Shown here piece by piece: positions 15,001 to 23,797 of a stretch of 28,679 nt of DNA; within the stretch, counting starts at the first letter, position 1, and each line of letters begins with the position of its first letter. A program made the position numbers and the translations under genes. The stretch comes from UMGS1470 sp051889215 (GTDB lineage: Bacteria; Bacillota; Clostridia; Christensenellales; UBA1242), in the NCBI GenBank assembly GCA_051889215.1, contig JBJFDC010000050.1:1-28679 (forward strand), written 5' to 3'. Under the pieces are notes generated by a model. That model was given only the letters and a program-made list of their open reading frames with translations, was not told the DNA's origin and searched no databases.

Positions 15001-17614
15001 GTTGAATTCATTGTTGAGTGTTGAAATATACCCTCTCAATAGCGAAATAAGAAATTATGAATATGAGTTGCTATCCAGTGAATTTGCATCAATTTGTGAT
15101 GGTGAATTACAAGTGCAAGGCAATTTGCCAAGTGGGGCATTGAAAGTCCAATTAAGAGTTAAATGCGACGGCATACATTCAAACACTTTGACATACGACA
15201 TCTATAAGCCAACTCGTTTTGTCAATATTAGTGCCGACAATTCAAACCCAATCAGCTCAATGTTATCAGGAGAACAAGTCAATTTGACTGTTTCAGTGAG
15301 TGAAACCGCAAGTGTTCTCAATCCAAGCTTGACAATCATAAAAGGTGCTGAACTCATTGAAGGCGATTACAAAAATGGCGACAATATTGGACTATGCTTC
15401 TTCGTTAAGAAAAATCTTTGTGAGGTCGAGGATCTTGACAAGCAAATCATAATTCAAGCAAGCCAAGATGGAATTAAACAATCTGTTGATATATTTGTTT
15501 ATATTCCTAATGAACAAATTTCAATTAATATTGAAAAATTAAGCAGAGGAAACAACACCTATTCCACGACTCACACAAACAATGCCGACGACACAAGGTG
15601 GGTGATTGTTTCAAAACCCGATTGCGTGACGACAATGGAATTGGGACAAATTTATATCGACCCAAAAACAACAGCGGGGACAAAAGTCAAGATTGTTTAT
15701 AAGTCAAAAGACAGATTGGCAAAAGAGTTTGAATCCGAATTTGTTGTTGACGGGCTTGACCAAACACAAACCGAAATTGTTTATGCTTCAAGCGGTTCAA
15801 TTTGCGACGCATCAAAATTCAATGTTATTGTTGGTCAAGATAGCGAAAGTGTTGCCATCACACAAGATTGCCATCAACTTCATGTTGGACGCTCAACCGA
15901 TGTTCAAGTGAAATATAGGGGACTCGCCCTTGAGGAATACGGACTTCAACTCGGAAATTGCAAAATCACAAAAGGCAAAGCAACAATCGCTTATATTGAC
16001 CCTGATTACATTCAAATTGCTCTGTCGGATGAAGAGGTGGGTGGAGCAAGGATATCATTTTCTGCTCAAATCATTGATGGTGACACATCTTATGAAATTA
16101 ATTTGGAAAACATTTTCACTGCTTTCCGTCCAATGAGCGGCACACCAAAATTCGGCCCAATAACCTCAATGGACGACTACATTCCAATCTCGTTTGAAGA
16201 CTTTGACCAAACTGCTTCATATACAACTAGCTATTTGAAATTTGAGGGCGAGACATCAAACAATTCAAGCATAACCGAAGACGGCAAATTAACCCTTGTT
16301 GCCGGCAAGTCAAGTTTGACACAATATTTTACAATTTCATGCCAACAAGATTATAATGAAACAACTATTGAGTATGAAAAATATGTAAACGCAAGGTTAA
16401 AATATGTCAAATTGAATCATTCTGGCGGAACAAACACTCTGGATTACTTTGTCCTCATAGAAGGTTTCCACAACCAAATTCCAATTCCGACAAAAGATGG
16501 ATATATTTTTGACGGATATTTCGACGAAGTGTCACATGTTATTGATATGACAACAAACGAGTCATATACAACATCGACAGCTGAACATTTGGTTATTAAT
16601 CCAGACGGCTCGATATGTCGCATTGAAAATGTATCAAGAGCAATTGCATGTTGGACGCCAATTACTTATTATGCTGTTGTTCGCACTTATTTGGATGGAA
16701 ATTTAAAAGAACAACAAAATCCTTATTTACTCAAGTACAATGAATCTGCCACTTTAAATATTGATACGGCTGATGGGCAGACATTTGAATATATACAAAT
16801 CAAAGGAAACACCTACACTGATAACCCATTTATTGTTCAAAAATTAACAACTGTTGATGGTGAAACTGTTTATATTGATGTTCATTTCAAGTCGAATTCT
16901 TGCGTCGCAACGGGAACATTGATAACGCTTGCTGACGGGACGCAAAAAGCAGTTGAAGACCTTGATGGCACAGAACAACTCTTGGTTTGGAATTTATTCA
17001 CGGGAACTTTTGACAGTGCACCAATATTATTTATTGATTCTCATGGCGAAAACATTTACAAAATCTTGAGATTGCAATTTGAAGATGGGACTTGTGTTGA
17101 TGTGATTGATGAGCATGGTTTCTGGGATTATAACCAAAACAAATATGTTTACATCACTAATAGCAACGCAGAATATTTTGTCGGTCACGATTTTGACCAA
17201 CACTTTGTTGATGAAAATGGAGTTCAACGACACAAAAAAGTCAAACTCATCAGTTTTGAAATCTTTGAGACATTCACCAATGCTTGGAGTCCGGTCACAT
17301 TTGAACATTTGTGCTATTATGTTGACGGCATGTTGTCTGTTCCAGCGGCGACAGAAGGGTTCACAAACATTTTTGAAGTTGATGCAAACACAATGCAAAT
17401 TGATGCCGAAAAAATGCAGCAAGATGTTGAGACATATGGAACATTTGATTATGAAAAAGACTTTAAAGATTTGATTCCGCAAGAAATATTTGAAGCTTTT
17501 GGCGGGGAATATCTCAAGGTGTCAATCGGAAAAGGTTATATAACTTTTGGAGATATTGAGGGACTGATTGAAAAGTATAAAAAGTTTTTTGTGATGGAGG
17601 AAATGGATGAATAA
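12005..17614 (+). CDS. Giant secreted repeat protein with C-terminal Hint (hedgehog/intein) domain
   Basis: The start is ATG 12005 after AGGAGGG (11994-12000); the frame-extended ATG at 11969 lies within the upstream gene. The 1869-aa protein has a signal peptide (hydrophobic ILISIILFGMIVVFAQLF, probable cleavage after AEVFA). Ig-like (Big-type) segments follow, including three tandem ~280-aa repeats (residues ~229-1066) starting YKPV. An InlB-like repeat lies at ~1470-1553 (PTKDGYIFDGYF). The C-terminal Hint domain starts at Cys1633 (SCVATGTLITLADGTQ), has the block-B His1704 (VIDEHGFWDY) and continues through SPVTFEHLCYYVDGMLSVP. No HN plus Cys/Ser/Thr splice junction is evident, so N-terminal cleavage rather than splicing is the likely activity. 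About 70 residues follow with no toxin domain. Hint domains usually sit just before toxin tips in polymorphic toxins; here the toxin is in the next gene, overlapping by 8 nt. Confidence 0.88.
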   Translation: MEKLKKTKILISIILFGMIVVFAQLFCAAEVFAEDFETSSGTPFVIEKNEIESIKLYTYDSTQLKIGDSATLNVKATPQNANLTLQEIRYNIIRGKDFAQIKANKLTISQNALIGATVEVQAIVDSVVSENTLTFHVVETPLDKIVIQNNFESLFQGERAKLITKCIPDDATNKSLVFEIVEGGEYCKVLLDGTICVDSLLPRGDLRATVRVSSLSDGSIYTEKSFGLYKPVTSISSFNRTLKNVEQCREYNFGATSEPRTATNASLGVAYSLDVPSSVATISKEGMLKISANAPIGTKITIRMDAADGVSYEQEVEVVSVYATSFAVTSVSAPTHGEKYLPGDIITIYAEFLKPFNITEENKQYSIKVSDQSLATVCGHSIVISENITQDDPHFVVTAYTNQNGIILSQDVEIYIYIPVQKVEATQNVTMLREGSSYDINELISTQILPQNSEIKQVQFELAPTDYAVVFGDRLIVKNDLPSGDLKIELFAYADGVSSDTFVFDLYKPVQDIQLENADLKEVEQQREYSFSASAYPFNATFGDRPVEYSINVSQDVATIDEDGTLKISATAPIGTKIKIRIDATDGVFHEQEVEVIPVYATSFAVTSVSAPTHGTKYLPGDEIEFVAEFLAPFNITECNKVYEVSVNDPSLAEVDGHVVKIKSIDEITQDDPHFVVTVSSNQNGTMLLESFEISIFIPITKINISQKVETIFENAVYEIGDLVDVEILPQNSEIRDVEYVLSNQNNVVKSGTKLLVKDDLPSGDLTVSLNAKSGKIESESVTFKLYKPVREIVLKNNDLKEVEQQREYCFEGVSAPSSATLANVSIIYSINVSQDVATIDEDGTLKVSATAPIGTKITIRLDAPDGVFHEQEVEVIPVYATSFAVTSVSAPTHGTKYLPGDEIEFVAEFLAPFNITECNKVYEVCVSDPSFAEVDGHVVKIKSIGETTQDDPHFVVTVFSNQNGEILSETRDIYIFIPVTSVEIAQTKTTLEESKKYSLNSLLSVEIYPLNSEIRNYEYELLSSEFASICDGELQVQGNLPSGALKVQLRVKCDGIHSNTLTYDIYKPTRFVNISADNSNPISSMLSGEQVNLTVSVSETASVLNPSLTIIKGAELIEGDYKNGDNIGLCFFVKKNLCEVEDLDKQIIIQASQDGIKQSVDIFVYIPNEQISINIEKLSRGNNTYSTTHTNNADDTRWVIVSKPDCVTTMELGQIYIDPKTTAGTKVKIVYKSKDRLAKEFESEFVVDGLDQTQTEIVYASSGSICDASKFNVIVGQDSESVAITQDCHQLHVGRSTDVQVKYRGLALEEYGLQLGNCKITKGKATIAYIDPDYIQIALSDEEVGGARISFSAQIIDGDTSYEINLENIFTAFRPMSGTPKFGPITSMDDYIPISFEDFDQTASYTTSYLKFEGETSNNSSITEDGKLTLVAGKSSLTQYFTISCQQDYNETTIEYEKYVNARLKYVKLNHSGGTNTLDYFVLIEGFHNQIPIPTKDGYIFDGYFDEVSHVIDMTTNESYTTSTAEHLVINPDGSICRIENVSRAIACWTPITYYAVVRTYLDGNLKEQQNPYLLKYNESATLNIDTADGQTFEYIQIKGNTYTDNPFIVQKLTTVDGETVYIDVHFKSNSCVATGTLITLADGTQKAVEDLDGTEQLLVWNLFTGTFDSAPILFIDSHGENIYKILRLQFEDGTCVDVIDEHGFWDYNQNKYVYITNSNAEYFVGHDFDQHFVDENGVQRHKKVKLISFEIFETFTNAWSPVTFEHLCYYVDGMLSVPAATEGFTNIFEVDANTMQIDAEKMQQDVETYGTFDYEKDFKDLIPQEIFEAFGGEYLKVSIGKGYITFGDIEGLIEKYKKFFVMEEMDE
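12689..15202 (+). repeat. Three tandem ~840-bp coding repeats in the Hint protein gene
   Basis: Units start at 12689, 13523 and 14363 (lengths 834, 840 and 840 bp); a fourth YKP start at 15203 is diverged. Each encodes YKPV..., then APIGTKI...DG...EQEVEV, then YATSFAVTSVSAPTHG.KYLPGD and TQDDPHFVVT. Units 2 and 3 are nearly identical over long stretches (for example around 13655-13970 and 14495-14810), while unit 1 is more diverged. Confidence 0.93.
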
Positions 17615-20600
17615 AACAAAAAAACAATTTGTCTTGACATTCTTGTTTGTGCTTATGCTATTTTCTCTTGCAATTTCGTTTGTGCTGTTTCCTTTTGCAA
17701 AAGTTAATGCTCAAAGCATTGTGGACCTTGATGGCGTTGATTCAAATGGCGCGGTCGTCTTGAATCAAGACGACAAATATTTGACGACAAAATCATATGA
17801 AGTGGAAAATGACACAGGATATGAGGTTGGAAATAGGGGCGAAAGTTTTGTTTTGTCAAAAGACGGGAAAGGCGTCACTTTTGCTCAACTCTATGTTGAC
17901 ACTTTGGGCGAGGGAGGAGAAGTTCTTCGTGGAAGCGAGCAACATAATGGTTTTGATGCATATGGTTATGTCGCTGGTGGCGGCGAACCAATTTATCAGG
18001 TCGACAAAGACAACAATCTTGTGCAAGACGAGAATGGTCAAAATATCATTATCGGATACAAGTCCATTGCTGTGAAATTAACATATAATTTTGGGTCAAA
18101 TGACAACATGTTGGGAACGGACGGCAAACAATGGAACATCAGTGAAGATACTTGGCAAAGAGGCATAAATGGAATTTCTCCTGTCGGCGTTGTTGGCAAA
18201 GGGGCAGTCATTATACAAAAGTTTGTTCCAACAGACGACAAGTCTTTTCCTCGATCAAATGATGACTGGACTCGCCTCAATGAATATTCGCAAAAGCAGA
18301 CCGATGGCATTCATACAGTCAATTTTTTCAATGAGTTTGACCCGAGCAAAAATCAGACTCCGATTGTGCTTTATACCCCAGATGGGAATGACCTAAATAA
18401 CGGACTTTACATAAAAATCACAATCGCATATGAACTTGTCAACTATGAAAAAAATTTTTTCACAACAAGAAAAACTTATAAAAATGTTGTTGAAGAAACC
18501 ACTTTTTATTTGTGCAACACGAGCGGAGAGATCGTGTTTGAAAACTTGTCTTTTTCAAATTCCACTCAACAGCAACCAATTCAAAGCGAGCCAAGCACAA
18601 CTCTTGAGCAAAAGGGTGGAATAATAACAAATTGTCAGGGTTCAGTTGAGGGATTTAGGATTAACACGCAAGGCAGCAATTTTGATGTCAAATATCGCTT
18701 TAATGGCAGCGGCAATTATTTCAGATGCAATGATGGCGAGGTGTTCTTTAATCCAGGCCGATATGATTTTAAAATCACGACCAAACTTGGACTCGTGAGG
18801 ACGAAAACGATTTATGTTCATGAACAGGGCGAGGAAAATAATGCGCGAATATATTTCGGAAACAGTCTTTTTTCTGATGACAGCCAAAGAGTTTTCACGA
18901 CTGACTCATATCCGACATTTTTGGAAGGACACATAACACTCAAGACCAATCTCTTTTCCAAAAATATTTATGCGCCTCTCGTGGGCAAGGTGTATAAACT
19001 TGATGGCGACTGGGAAGAGATTGAAAGAGATGACAAAAATCTTCCAAAAGAAAAACTCGTTTCAACCAAACTCGCAAACGACGACACTTGGGAATTTTCG
19101 GATTTGGAAGAAGGGAAATATGAGGCAATATTTGCAAATAATGCAGATTTCTTTGATGGCGAAACATCGGGAGACACATACAAATTTATTTGGAGATTTT
19201 CTGTTGTCAGTGAGGGACAAAGCCCTATCATAAATCAAACCATTCTTGAAACTGCAAATTGCATCAGTGACTATGACAGCATTCAATATGTTGTCAAACT
19301 CAAGTCAAAAGGCGAAGGAAATTTGCTCGTTTGTTTTGCGGACGAGAGCGATGCTTATGATTTTGCAAACAGATATTTGGTGAGCAAGGTCCAAAAAACT
19401 GACGACATATATGTTTTTGACGATGTGAGTTATGCAACCGAAAAATCCATGCTTGAAAAATTGCATCAAAAAGCGCGTGAAATGGTGTCAAGGCACTATT
19501 TTGATGCAACAAATCCGGCGACCTTCCTCACGATAAAAATAAACAACATTGCTCCACCAATAACAGATTCTTCATCGGAAGAGCAAATCGAAGACTACAA
19601 CAATTATCAAAGTCTTGAAAACACAAATTTGCCACGAGACATAATCGTGTTTTATGACGAAAATCAGTCAAGTGCTTTGGCGGCAGGTGAAGCATATCTC
19701 AACGACAGACCATATGCATATATAAATGAAGATGGCGAAATTGAAGTTGGCGTCAATTCCGTAAAATTTATATCAATCGCCGACTATGAAAGTTCATCAA
19801 TAACACTATTTAATGAGGGGACAGATTTGGTTTATGATATCCCATATGGGGTTTCAATCCAAGAGTTTTTGGACACCAAAAATGCGCCAAGCGGAAGATA
19901 TAGGGTGGTTGACAAGAATTTTGCCGGAACAACAGAATTTTGGGCGATATATCTTTGCCCGGGAGACATGCTTTCAAGCATACAACTTGAAAGAACTCTG
20001 AATGGAATAACCACAGAGCATAATTTGAACAAACTTGACAATCACATGAGAATTCGTGCCAATAATGTTCTCATCACAGGTGCACAAAACGCCCTTGACC
20101 CATACGGTATTATCAAAATCCACAAAATTGGCGGCGAAACAGCAATTTATCATATGTGCGAATATGCCGACATTCCTGCGATTGACCAAGAGGGTAAATA
20201 TGAAATTGTTCTCGTTGACAGAATTGGTCGCAGCATCGAATTTTATGTTGATATATATAGTCCAAACAAAGTTTATTTGTTCAAACTTGTTGACAATGGA
20301 AATGAAATTTTGTCTGCCCGAGCATATGGCGGAAAAAAATTTGCTCTTCCTTCTCTTGAACCAGCAAATCAAAAATTTGTCTTTGGTGGTTGGGAAGATG
20401 AAGAGGGAAATGTTTTCTTTGACGAATACATTTTTGAAAGTCCAAGCGACATAACACTCCACGCGGTTTGGAATTATGCAAATGTTGAGATAACTGTTTA
20501 TGACGGAAAACAACTTGATTCATTCAACTCTCATGTTGGAGATTTTGAAACTCTCCCACAAGTGTCGAAAACAGGATATGATTTGTTTGGATATTGTTTT

Positions 20601-23150
20601 TCTCAACCTGATGGAACACTGCGCTTCTATCGCGGACAAATAAATCGCGTTCCAAATGTTGAAACCATGCGACTTGATGCGGTTTGGACGAAAAGTTCAG
20701 ATGTTGATGAAATCCCTCAAGGAACTGATGAAAAACCATTGATTTCTTTGGTGAATGGGGACATTATTCGAACTGTTGAAGGTGATGACGAAAACATCTT
20801 GGATTTGCCTGAACTTCGAACAGATGGATTGGAGTTTGTTGGCTGGTTATATCAATATGGTCTTTCTGGCTCAATATTCAAAACGCAATTAAATTTGAAT
20901 GAAATCACACAAATTTGCGGCGAAAAACAAAATTCAATCAAACTCACCGCAGTTTGGAAAACGGCAGATGAAAACGGCGGTTCCTTGATTTCTGGCACGA
21001 CAAGTGCTTCTGGGATTTCGTCATCGTTTGGTGGCGAGAACACAAGGCAAATGAGCACAAAAGCAAAAACATCAGTCATTTCTGGAGTGTTGGCGTTTGT
21101 TGCCATATTGCTCGCAACAATTTTGGCAGTTGTGTTTGCAAAACGCAAAAAAAGCACCAAACAAATTGATGGAGAACAAGTGTGCGAAGTCACTCATCAA
21201 GAGTCACAAGATGAGCCGCAAAAACCAGTGACACCAAGACCTCATCATGTGAATGCTTATAAATTCAAAACATTCAATTTCAAAAAAGTGTTCACTCGTG
21301 TTCTGTTCCCTTGTCTTGTTGCATTTATGGCATTCACCATGCTGTTTATTTCGCAACAAGGACTCATGTTCTCTGTGCGTGGATATGTTGACCAAAAAGA
21401 ATATGAACAAACAATCCAAACCGAAATTTCGCGTCAACTTGACCTTGAAAAAGATAAAGCTGACGACGAACAAGAAGAGTTGTTGCACGACACATTTGTT
21501 CGCGTTCAAGACACTTTTGCCACAACATCTTCAAGCGACACCCATGCCGAGACCCAATCCACCTCTTCAACCGACCTGAGCGACGAACAAGCATTTTTAT
21601 ATACTCTTGTCATGCTTGATTTGGCAGCGATGGGTTATGATGTTTTCCCGGCCAAAGCATATGTTGGAGATAAAATTCTTGATGGATTTGGATATTCTAA
21701 TTATGAAAACATTTATGAAACAAGAGATGGCGCAGGGATTTTATTTGGTGCAGGATTTGTTGGACTGGAAAAAAATGAAATTAGTCAATCGGATATTGAT
21801 GATGGAATTATTATTAAACCCATTGAGTGCGATGACGATGCTCCAAATTATCTATTTACTTTCTCTGAAGAATGGGGACCAATTCATTATATTTCATACG
21901 GAAATTATGTTGTCTATAAAATTCAAGATTATGCCATCAATTATGCAAGCACAATTGATACAGGTGATTATGATGATTCTTTGGGCGATGTATATAATTA
22001 CGATATTGGTGAAATAACACACTATTCTAATTATGGCGAAGAATTCAAGTATGATTCATATGGAATATACTCGGATATTAATTATCTTGAAGTTTATGAA
22101 CAACTTGATGAAATATTGAAGAAGCAAAATCAAGACTCGTTGACAATTTCAGTTGAAAAAGCAGAATTTATCTCATATCAAGCGTTAAGCGACTATATGG
22201 CTTCAAATCAAAATGAGGCAATGCTTGGTGTTGATGCTGATGCATTGCTTCAATATGAAGCGCAAATGGATCAAAATCAATATTATGTCATCATGGCAGA
22301 TGGCACAGTCCAAGTTCTTACGCTCCCGCCAGACCCAGAGGAAAAGGCATCAATTTGGGAACGAATTTGGATGGGGTTAATTGCGGTCACAGGTGTTATT
22401 CTTGGCGTTGTTGTCGCATCAATTCCAGGAGTTGGACCATATTTGAGTGGTGCAATCATTGCGGCTTCAATTGACCTATTTATGCAAGTGACTGTTTCGG
22501 GTGTGGCTTGCGAGGACATAAATTGGGCATCAGTTGGAGCGAGTGCAGTCACAGGTCTGTTGACGGCGGGCATTGGTTCAGTGACAAGCGCTGCAACAAA
22601 AGCAGCAGTTTCAGGAATAAAAAATGTTGTTGCGAAATTCTTTATTGAAGCAGGCATACAACTTGCAAGCGGCTTATTCAGTGGTGCAATTTCATACATC
22701 ACGACTGCTGGGATAAAAGGCGAGCCAATAACAATTGAGGGGCTTGTCAAAGCATTGATTGTTGGAGGTATGACATCAATAATCATGTTTTGTGGCGGCA
22801 AAGCATTAAAAGCAATTTCCGCCAAAATAAAAACGATAAAGGGGACAAACAAACCACTTCAAGAGCATCATTATTTGACAAACAAAAGCAAAAGATATAC
22901 AATGAAATTTAAGGAAATAACGGATAAATATGAACTTGATTTGGATGAGAAATGGAATAAAGAACTTCTTCCGCATCAAGGAAGACATCCATATGCTTAT
23001 CATAATTACATGTTAGAAAAAATTAAACAAATTGATTCTGTTGCAAATGGAAATACTAAAAAGTTCTTAAGAATGTTTAAAAAAGTCAAACAAGAAATAA
23101 GAAAAAAGCCAGAAATGCTATATAAAAATTATTGGTTGGAGGTGAATTAA
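17607..23150 (+). CDS. Giant surface polymorphic toxin with AHH-type HNH nuclease tip
   Basis: ATG 17607 follows GGAGG (17596-17600) and overlaps the previous stop by 8 nt. The 1847-aa protein starts with a signal peptide (cleavage near KVNA-QS). A large extracellular region follows, with three InlB/Flg_new-like repeats (~886-1114). A transmembrane segment (~1157-1180) precedes a basic loop (KRKKSTK...) and a second transmembrane segment (~1232-1254). A Tyr/Asp-rich region follows, then a Gly/Ala-rich hydrophobic block (~1580-1740) like the pretoxin segments of polymorphic toxins. The last ~95 residues match an AHH-like HNH/Endo VII nuclease: QEHHYLTNKSK (His1754-His1755), a WNK turn, then LPHQGRHPYAYH (His1790, His1794, His1799). 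This should be a DNase delivered to rival cells. The immunity gene follows, overlapping by one base. Confidence 0.85.
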   Translation: MNKTKKQFVLTFLFVLMLFSLAISFVLFPFAKVNAQSIVDLDGVDSNGAVVLNQDDKYLTTKSYEVENDTGYEVGNRGESFVLSKDGKGVTFAQLYVDTLGEGGEVLRGSEQHNGFDAYGYVAGGGEPIYQVDKDNNLVQDENGQNIIIGYKSIAVKLTYNFGSNDNMLGTDGKQWNISEDTWQRGINGISPVGVVGKGAVIIQKFVPTDDKSFPRSNDDWTRLNEYSQKQTDGIHTVNFFNEFDPSKNQTPIVLYTPDGNDLNNGLYIKITIAYELVNYEKNFFTTRKTYKNVVEETTFYLCNTSGEIVFENLSFSNSTQQQPIQSEPSTTLEQKGGIITNCQGSVEGFRINTQGSNFDVKYRFNGSGNYFRCNDGEVFFNPGRYDFKITTKLGLVRTKTIYVHEQGEENNARIYFGNSLFSDDSQRVFTTDSYPTFLEGHITLKTNLFSKNIYAPLVGKVYKLDGDWEEIERDDKNLPKEKLVSTKLANDDTWEFSDLEEGKYEAIFANNADFFDGETSGDTYKFIWRFSVVSEGQSPIINQTILETANCISDYDSIQYVVKLKSKGEGNLLVCFADESDAYDFANRYLVSKVQKTDDIYVFDDVSYATEKSMLEKLHQKAREMVSRHYFDATNPATFLTIKINNIAPPITDSSSEEQIEDYNNYQSLENTNLPRDIIVFYDENQSSALAAGEAYLNDRPYAYINEDGEIEVGVNSVKFISIADYESSSITLFNEGTDLVYDIPYGVSIQEFLDTKNAPSGRYRVVDKNFAGTTEFWAIYLCPGDMLSSIQLERTLNGITTEHNLNKLDNHMRIRANNVLITGAQNALDPYGIIKIHKIGGETAIYHMCEYADIPAIDQEGKYEIVLVDRIGRSIEFYVDIYSPNKVYLFKLVDNGNEILSARAYGGKKFALPSLEPANQKFVFGGWEDEEGNVFFDEYIFESPSDITLHAVWNYANVEITVYDGKQLDSFNSHVGDFETLPQVSKTGYDLFGYCFSQPDGTLRFYRGQINRVPNVETMRLDAVWTKSSDVDEIPQGTDEKPLISLVNGDIIRTVEGDDENILDLPELRTDGLEFVGWLYQYGLSGSIFKTQLNLNEITQICGEKQNSIKLTAVWKTADENGGSLISGTTSASGISSSFGGENTRQMSTKAKTSVISGVLAFVAILLATILAVVFAKRKKSTKQIDGEQVCEVTHQESQDEPQKPVTPRPHHVNAYKFKTFNFKKVFTRVLFPCLVAFMAFTMLFISQQGLMFSVRGYVDQKEYEQTIQTEISRQLDLEKDKADDEQEELLHDTFVRVQDTFATTSSSDTHAETQSTSSTDLSDEQAFLYTLVMLDLAAMGYDVFPAKAYVGDKILDGFGYSNYENIYETRDGAGILFGAGFVGLEKNEISQSDIDDGIIIKPIECDDDAPNYLFTFSEEWGPIHYISYGNYVVYKIQDYAINYASTIDTGDYDDSLGDVYNYDIGEITHYSNYGEEFKYDSYGIYSDINYLEVYEQLDEILKKQNQDSLTISVEKAEFISYQALSDYMASNQNEAMLGVDADALLQYEAQMDQNQYYVIMADGTVQVLTLPPDPEEKASIWERIWMGLIAVTGVILGVVVASIPGVGPYLSGAIIAASIDLFMQVTVSGVACEDINWASVGASAVTGLLTAGIGSVTSAATKAAVSGIKNVVAKFFIEAGIQLASGLFSGAISYITTAGIKGEPITIEGLVKALIVGGMTSIIMFCGGKALKAISAKIKTIKGTNKPLQEHHYLTNKSKRYTMKFKEITDKYELDLDEKWNKELLPHQGRHPYAYHNYMLEKIKQIDSVANGNTKKFLRMFKKVKQEIRKKPEMLYKNYWLEVN
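22875..22903 (+). promoter_or_regulatory. Candidate internal promoter inside the toxin-domain coding sequence
   Basis: TTGACA (22875-22880), exactly 17 nt, then TACAAT (22898-22903) is a near-consensus promoter within the codons for the nuclease tip. It lies about 245 bp before the immunity gene start. TTGACA alone is common in this gene because it encodes frequent codons; the spaced pair is what makes it notable. Confidence 0.45.
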
Positions 23151-23707
23151 TGAAATATTATTCTTTGATAGAAATTGATGATGATATAATGCCAGTTCAC
23201 TTCAAAAAAGGGGAATTGCCTTATCCTGTTTCAGACCTTGAAGATGGCATGAAGCTCAAACATAAGCCCCAAACACCAACTGTATATTTGGACGATGATG
23301 TTGTCTTGTATGATTGGGCAAGTGTTGTGCTTCCGGTTGTTAGCAAAAGATTTTTGGATTTGATTTTACAAAGCAATTCAGAGGGACTTGAATATTTTCA
23401 AGTGAATTTGATTGACAAAAACGGCATTTCGCATGAATATTATGTGTTAAATTATATTCCAGTTTTGAAGCATGCAATGGATAAGAAATCTTCCAAGATA
23501 ATTAAAAGTTGTTGCAGGCGTCTTCCGGATAGCGTTGCAATTCCTTCAATCATTGAAACGGCGACAAAAGGATTGGATATATTTAGACTTGAAGAAACTG
23601 GGTTTAAAATTTTTATATCAGAGAAATTAAGCAAAACACTGAAAAAGCATAAAATCACAGGACTGGAATTTTGTCAAGTGCGAACTTTTAATAGTCAAGA
23701 AAAATAA
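23150..23707 (+). CDS. Imm11-like (DUF1629) immunity protein for the upstream nuclease toxin
   Basis: ATG 23150 follows TTGGAGGTG (23135-23143) and overlaps the toxin stop (TAATG). The 185-aa cytosolic protein has the outline of the Imm11/DUF1629 family: VVSKRFLDLILQ near the middle, EYFQVNLIDKNG and YYVLNYIPVL in the body, and an ending DIFRLEETGFKIFISEKL...ITGLEFCQV. Members of this family lie directly behind polymorphic toxins and neutralise them in the producing cell. The one-base overlap with the toxin gene and the lack of a gap support a cognate pair. It is the last gene of the operon before a strong terminator. The family assignment is by eye and the toxin-binding mode is unknown. Confidence 0.82.
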   Translation: MKYYSLIEIDDDIMPVHFKKGELPYPVSDLEDGMKLKHKPQTPTVYLDDDVVLYDWASVVLPVVSKRFLDLILQSNSEGLEYFQVNLIDKNGISHEYYVLNYIPVLKHAMDKKSSKIIKSCCRRLPDSVAIPSIIETATKGLDIFRLEETGFKIFISEKLSKTLKKHKITGLEFCQVRTFNSQEK

Positions 23708-23730
23708 AAAGCACCGCAGGGTGCTTTTTT
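23706..23730 (+). terminator. Terminator of the 14-kb operon
   Basis: AAAAAGCACC (23706-23715) pairs with GGTGCTTTTT (23720-23729) around GCAG. It overlaps the stop codon of the immunity gene. Confidence 0.92.
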
Positions 23731-23797
23731 GTTTTGAATTTCTATTGTTGGGAAAAATTATTTTGTCGTGTAATATTTTTTAAAAAAACACCAAAAA

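Noticed and set aside
12689..15202. CRISPR-like or mobile repeat
   Set aside because: The repeats are in frame, 834-840 bp long, without spacers, and encode Ig-like domains of one protein.
22283..22852. 189-aa minus-strand open frame
   Set aside because: It lies wholly antisense to the pretoxin-coding region, has no ribosome site and looks like a frame shadow of Gly/Ala-rich sequence.
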